Assembly: GCA_009746045.1 (NCBI GenBank)
Contig: RPFO01000645.1
Location: 238,685-259,684, forward strand
Length of the DNA stretch: 21,000 bases
Source of the DNA: Mesostigma viride
Taxonomy: Eukaryota > Streptophyta > Mesostigmatophyceae > Mesostigmatales > Mesostigmataceae
Direction of reading: 5' to 3'
Shown: one piece after another, positions 17,202-21,000 of the stretch
How positions within the stretch are numbered: the first letter of the stretch is position 1
Layout: each line of letters begins with the position of its first letter
Program-made: the position numbers and the translations under genes
Notes under the pieces: generated by a model
What the model saw: only the letters and a program-made list of their open reading frames with translations
What the model was told of the DNA's origin: nothing
Database searches by the model: none

Positions 17202-17596
17202 ATGTCGGCCAGCAAAAACAACTCCTTTGGGGGCGTTTACGACTCAACAGAGTCAGATCTATATTCAACCCAGCAGAGCCGTGAAGCTGCCTACCAGGAT
17301 ACTGCCGTCAACCGCTCTTGGGACATGACAAGGAAAACTGGGGGCGAAGGCTCGGAGGAGGCGGCGAGTAGCACCGTATGGGAGAAAATGTTCGGCAAGT
17401 CTGGAAAACTGCCTGTCTTCAAGGTTCTAACACTGCCTCAAAAGCCCGGCACCATGCCTTCATCGAGGATCCTCACATTGCCTCACAAAATCTTTGGCAT
17501 GCAGCGAAAGAAAAACGATCCAGTAGGCGGCTCTGCATCCAACCAAATGGATGTCGGAGCCTCGTCGTCTTCTGAGCCGTCATCAGTCGCGGACAG
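17202..17596 (+). CDS. plus-strand gene, exon 1 (start)
   Basis: Residues 1-131, ATG in the context accgcaATG, donor GACAG|GTGCGT, phase 2. The motif VLTLPQKPG is followed 17 residues later by ILTLPHKIFG, suggesting an internal duplication. Ser-rich before the donor (ASSSSEPSSVAD). G/C-ending codons are favoured moderately. Confidence 0.66.
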
Positions 17597-20500
17597 GTGC
17601 GTCTTCGTTTGTGCCACGATTTAAGCGCTTTTAAAGCACGTGGATTACATTTCTTTTTCCACGTACAACTGTATTTTCGCATTCAGTATGCCTCAACATA
17701 TAGTGAAAGGAAAACTAACCATATCTAATGTGTGGATTTAGTCCATGCAAAACGAACTGACACTGCTGGCCATTCGATGCAGTAGTACAAATTCTACACT
17801 TGGGCGAGCATTCGTAGCATGCGTGCACTGTATATTTGGAATCCAAACTCTTGAAAGTGGTTGCCCTGGGAAGCAGTAGCTCATGAAAGGCTGATGTGCA
17901 CCAGCTCCAAGGATACAGACAGTGTACAGTTAGCGTACGTCAGCAGGGGCGCCTGTCGTCCTGGCCTGCTGCCCTGCTGCCCATGCACCTGAGGGCTTGG
18001 AACAGACTCGGGGTGCTCTTGAGGATTGCATGCACCTGGCCAACACACACTGAACTCAACTTAGCATTAGCTTAGTGGTCGTGCCTGCTGAGTACCAGTG
18101 CACGCCACGTACTGCGCTATGCACGCTGTGCAAACTGGCCAGGCGATTTGTGCGGTATACTGTGTTTACAGATGCAACTGCGTGGTGTGTGCACTTAATT
18201 CATTTGAAACGGCCTCCGTATCTCATCCTGTTTATGGGACATATATGTATGGCGACTTTGCTGTTTTTTTACAATTTCAACCAAGATTGGACAACTGCTG
18301 GTATGTGCACACATGACGTTTCATATGCGTCATATCCTGAGACGAAATCACAGGGTGGAGCGAGGGCGGGGGCAGGAAGTCAGCGGGGATGACTCACCTA
18401 CCCTGAGTGTGTCGACAACAGGCGATGAAGATGAGGAGGAGGAAGAGCCAAGGAGGGAGAAGAGAGGCAAGATACAGAGGGGAGGGAGGGACGACGCAAA
18501 GCAGGAGAAGGTGGCGGAGCCAAAGAGGAGGAGCTGGGAGTGGAATAAGGCGGGGAGGGAGGTGCGGAAGAATGATCAGGCCGAGGAGATGATGAAGGAG
18601 CCAGAATTAGAACGGAAGGAGGTACATGAGGAGCGGGTCGTTCCCGTATGGCGGAGGCACCAGTGGGGGCTACCCCAGCCGCCGCCAAAGGATTTTGCGC
18701 CCCTCCCTATGCCAGATCCCCTCATGCCGCTGCGTGCACCAGGTGCGCAGAGTTATGCCATCACACCGCTTACTCTATTGTCGCATGGAAGATGGGGTGG
18801 GAATGGGTGGGTGGGGTGAAGGGGCTTGCTGGGTGGGGCTTCGCCAGGGGGGGAGACTGGAAGCTATACTTGGCTCGACTTCAGTTGATAACAAACCTAC
18901 GTTTTGAACCTACCTTTTGTACGAATGACCTTTTCTTTTTCGTGCCCTGACAATGCCCACTGTCTAGGATGCACAGCCAAACATCAGGTGGGCGCCTTGC
19001 CTTGCCTTATTGCCACGTGATGCCAGTAATTGGAGGGATGCTATGGTTGGCTATGGACACTCCCCTGCCCGCCTGAATCCTAGCCTCACTGAGGAAGTGC
19101 TGCTAGTCCTACCCCTGCAACCGATGGAGGCCTTTATCACATCCTGCCCGTTCGAGCGGTCACTTCCTGCCCGTTCGAGCGGTCACTTCGTGCCACCTGC
19201 GACATCGCCTTGGGACTTTTGGTCCCTGGCTCGTCACTTGCATCAGTTAAACTCAATCAAATCAGTAAAACAAGTCGCTTGCATCAGTTAGCTCGTCATT
19301 TGGGGGATGTGCATGCTCCCTCTGCAACACACGAGCCCCCATCCAGGGTGGCATCGCCCCTTGGCTGACAGCTACCCTTGCATTGCAAAGCATCCTGTAG
19401 TATAATCCCTTGCCTTTGGCGATGGATAGGCAGTTAGTTAGTTTGAGCCTCTTTGCGCCACTACCATGCATGGGTGCAGTATCTGCGCGCCCACGCATGC
19501 AGTATTGCTGCAGTGCATCTGCCTTTTTGCCGTGTTCCTGCTTACATGGGGTTGTTCGAGGGGCCAGGTGGGCTGGACTGCCACCGGTGCATGCCAGTGT
19601 GGGGTGGCCTGGTGCGACCAGAGTGCGCAAACTTTGTGTTCGTTGCAAGCATGCTATACGCGGGAAAAAAAAAAGAAAGACTACTACTACTACTACTACC
19701 TATGGATGGGATTGTCCTCACAGGCCACAGTAGAGTGAACAGTGGTGGAGAGGAGGGAAGCGACGGAGAGGAGGGAACCTGGTATATGTCCACCACAGGA
19801 TGCTGCAGGGCTTTCTGGTAAGACTACATGAGTTTGTTGGTGGCTTTTCCTATGGGTAAATGCAGGAGGTGTATAGGGGACAGGGGGCTGGACATGGGAC
19901 ATTGTGGCTTCACTTAGCAAAAAGAACAACTTTGGCGTTTGAATATTATGGATTGGGAAGACAGACTCCATCCCTTGGGCCTCACGAAGATGGTAGAGAA
20001 TGTGTGCAAACAATTGGTAAGTCAACATCCAGGCAAGCCTCCTCCATGGGCCACGTGTTAAGCTCTGTTGCTGCCAGGGCAACCGCTGTATGCCTGCACG
20101 CACGGTGCAGGCGGCTCTGCCATTTTACGCACACTAGGCACCAATTGAACCTTATGTCGCCTATTGGGCACCCGTGGTTGCACTCTCCATGCACCCAAAT
20201 CACTGCCTCTACCTGACCCTGCCACTGTTTTGCTTGCTCCAGTCACCTTCCCAATCCCTGACACCTCCTCCACCGGGAGCACCCCAGGTGAGCTGCCCAA
20301 AGCAGCGGCGACCGTGCAGCGTTGGGCGCAGGGTCACTCTACCACGGGGCGGGCCTACAGTGACTCATCGGTGCAGGAGACAGCAGCCACCGGCACGGGC
20401 GTAATGACAGTGTCTGCTGTCAACCAAGCCTTCATGTGGTCCGTGCGATCCAACCACGGCCATGCAATACCCCCCTCGGCACCCTTCCCACCCTCGGTCC

Positions 20501-20838
20501 CTGTGGCGGCCCCTGCTGGTGACCCATCGCATTCAGACACGGTCAACATGCCGTGGGAAGCAGGGGGAGATATCCAGCCGTCAACGCCTCCCCAGAAGGA
20601 CGCACCGCCACTGGCTACCCCTGCCACCCATGGCAGGCAGCATGCCCCCCCCTTGGTGGCGTCGACCCACTCATCCCCCCGGTCAGCGCACCAACCGGTG
20701 GGCTGGTGCCTGGCCCTCCAGGTGGTGCTCATGTATGAGCCGGCGTGGCTTTGTAAAGTGCGCGAGCTGCGCAAGAGGTACTCGCGTGAGGGAGCGCTGT
20801 CGTCACTCATCCCCTGGTCGGAGCTGTTGCTGTTCGTG
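17202..20838 (+). CDS. charged, proline-rich protein of unknown function, 3' end outside window
   Basis: Proposed exons: 17202-17596, 18354-18742, 18968-18987, 19918-20016, 20243-20287 and 20377-20838, together 470 codons with matching phases and GT/AG borders throughout. A TAA lies two codons upstream of the ATG. Protein layout: Ser-rich N-terminus with two LTLP.K motifs (about 80-110), an acidic then mixed-charge low-complexity region (135-230), a proline-rich segment (PQPPPKDFAPLPMPDP), a Trp-containing helix-like block (KEQLWRLNIMDWEDRLHPLG, LTKMVENVCKQL), then a disordered Pro/Ser/Thr stretch and a hydrophobic/basic end block (LMYEPAWLCKVRELRKRY). No family recognised. The exon set is a hand model: the fourth and first exons are best supported, the microexon and the 5/6 junction least. 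Confidence 0.55.
18354..18742 (+). CDS. plus-strand gene, exon 2 (low complexity)
   Basis: Acceptor AAATCACAG, donor CCAG|GTGCGC. Encodes an acidic run (GDEDEEEEEP), then Lys/Arg/Glu-rich sequence, then VPVWRRHQWGLPQPPPKD. The coding strand is almost pure purine over about 250 bases, so open frames in several registers and on the other strand are expected and weaken the coding evidence. An alternative acceptor of the same phase (AGTCAG|C) lies 27 nt further on. Confidence 0.5.
18968..18987 (+). CDS. plus-strand gene, candidate 20-nt microexon
   Basis: A long pyrimidine tract (ccttttctttttcgtgccc), a branch-point-like ctgac and the acceptor CACTGTCTAG precede 20 bases that end at CAG|GTGGGC. 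Its length converts the phase-1 end of exon 2 into the phase-0 start of exon 4, which no other candidate in the interval does. Encodes CTAKHQ after a split Gly. Confidence 0.38.
19143..19188. repeat. perfect 23-bp tandem duplication in intron 3
   Basis: cctgcccgttcgagcggtca plus ctt, twice with no difference, which implies a recent event. A looser repeat of 'cttgcatcagtta' follows at about 19237 and 19276. Confidence 0.92.
19665..19699. repeat. poly-A and CTA trinucleotide repeat in intron 3
   Basis: Ten A (19665-19674), gaaaga, then about six CTA units (19681-19699). Confidence 0.88.
19918..20016 (+). CDS. plus-strand gene, exon 4
   Basis: Acceptor CTTCACTTAG, consensus donor TTG|GTAAGT; 99 nt, phase 0 at both ends. 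Encodes 33 residues, QKEQLWRLNIMDWEDRLHP then LGLTKMVENVCKQL, dense in Trp, Leu and charged residues as in a folded helical block. It is the most distinctive coding piece of this gene. A symmetric exon that can be skipped in frame. Confidence 0.66.
20243..20287 (+). CDS. plus-strand gene, exon 5
   Basis: Strong acceptor TTTTGCTTGCTCCAG, donor CCCCAG|GTGAGC; 45 nt, phase 0. Encodes SPSQSLTPPPPGAPQ. If the donor is ignored, a different frame stays open through 20838, but that needs a phase-1 end of exon 4, which its GTAAGT donor does not give. Confidence 0.5.
20377..20838 (+). CDS. plus-strand gene, exon 6
   Basis: Acceptor CATCGGTGCAG after an 89-nt intron, 154 codons in phase 0, donor GTG|GTGAGT. 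A Pro/Ser/Thr-rich stretch (IPPSAPFPPSVPVAAPAG) leads to a hydrophobic and basic block (LQVVLMYEPAWLCKVREL, RKRYSREGALSSLIPWSEL). The gene continues beyond the window or into a further exon after 20900. Confidence 0.52.
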
Positions 20839-21000
20839 GTGAGTGAGCGCCGTTTGCGGTGAGTTGCTGCTGTTCTGTTCGTGGTGACTGGGGTGATGTG
20901 ACAGCTTGCAGCTGGGTGACATTTGTGCTGATGTAAAGGCCAGTTGTGGCGTTGCTTGTGGGTGATGCATTCAGTCAGTCCCATGCGTTGTGGGGGCGCT
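20839..21000 (+). other. intron start with repeated donor-like sequence
   Basis: ctgttcgtggtga occurs at the exon 6 border and again at about 20875, with a further GCG|GTGAGT at 20859. This gives three donor-like sites in 50 bases. No exon was identified before the window ends. Confidence 0.4.

Noticed and set aside
18398-18688. Proline-rich minus-strand frame
   Set aside because: Mirror image of the purine-rich exon 2; low complexity keeps this frame open.

Overview
The window reads as nuclear DNA of a eukaryote with intron-rich genes, most likely a green alga of the Chlamydomonadales (volvocine/Chlamydomonas-like). Reasons: short exons with G/C-ending codons separated by long introns with CAG|GTGAG-type borders; a TGTAA poly(A) signal at the right place behind the best gene; CA and CCC-rich simple repeats and minisatellites in introns; and no prokaryote-style gene packing or ribosome binding sites. 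The clade is an inference, the eukaryotic gene structure is not. All gene models were assembled by hand from splice borders, reading phase and codon use; no alignment or transcript was available.

Right half (about 7.7-21 kb): a head-to-head gene pair. The minus-strand gene (ATG at 15919, stop at 8008) has 11 exons whose phases all agree and whose total is exactly 462 codons plus a stop. It encodes an unrecognised protein with Ser-Pro-Arg-rich flanks around a coiled coil of roughly 100 residues that runs unbroken across four exon junctions. The plus-strand gene (ATG at 17202, running off the right edge) has at least six proposed exons (470 codons so far), including a possible 20-nt microexon; it encodes a charged, proline-rich protein of unknown function. 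The two ATGs are 1.28 kb apart, and each side has a TATA-like box.

Left half (1-7.7 kb): gene-poor and repeat-rich. It holds an 11-copy 47-bp minisatellite, a perfect four-tract G-quadruplex motif, two possible plus-strand exons (948-1019, 1321-1456), a possible minus-strand terminal exon (2295-2181), a decayed open frame (2957-3298), a well-supported isolated exon with a ubiquitin-like segment resembling SF3A1/PRP21 (4195-4277), a roughly 0.6-kb element with 106-bp terminal inverted repeats (5375-6011), and a GC-rich patch full of small palindromes that looks like organelle intergenic DNA (6331-6560).

No RNA gene, CRISPR array or autonomous transposon could be supported. The most original items are the 11-exon coiled-coil gene with its repeated SPRxSL motif, its remarkably uniform introns (six of ten are 742-823 nt), the 1.3-kb open frame running through one of them, the microexon, and the inverted-repeat element.
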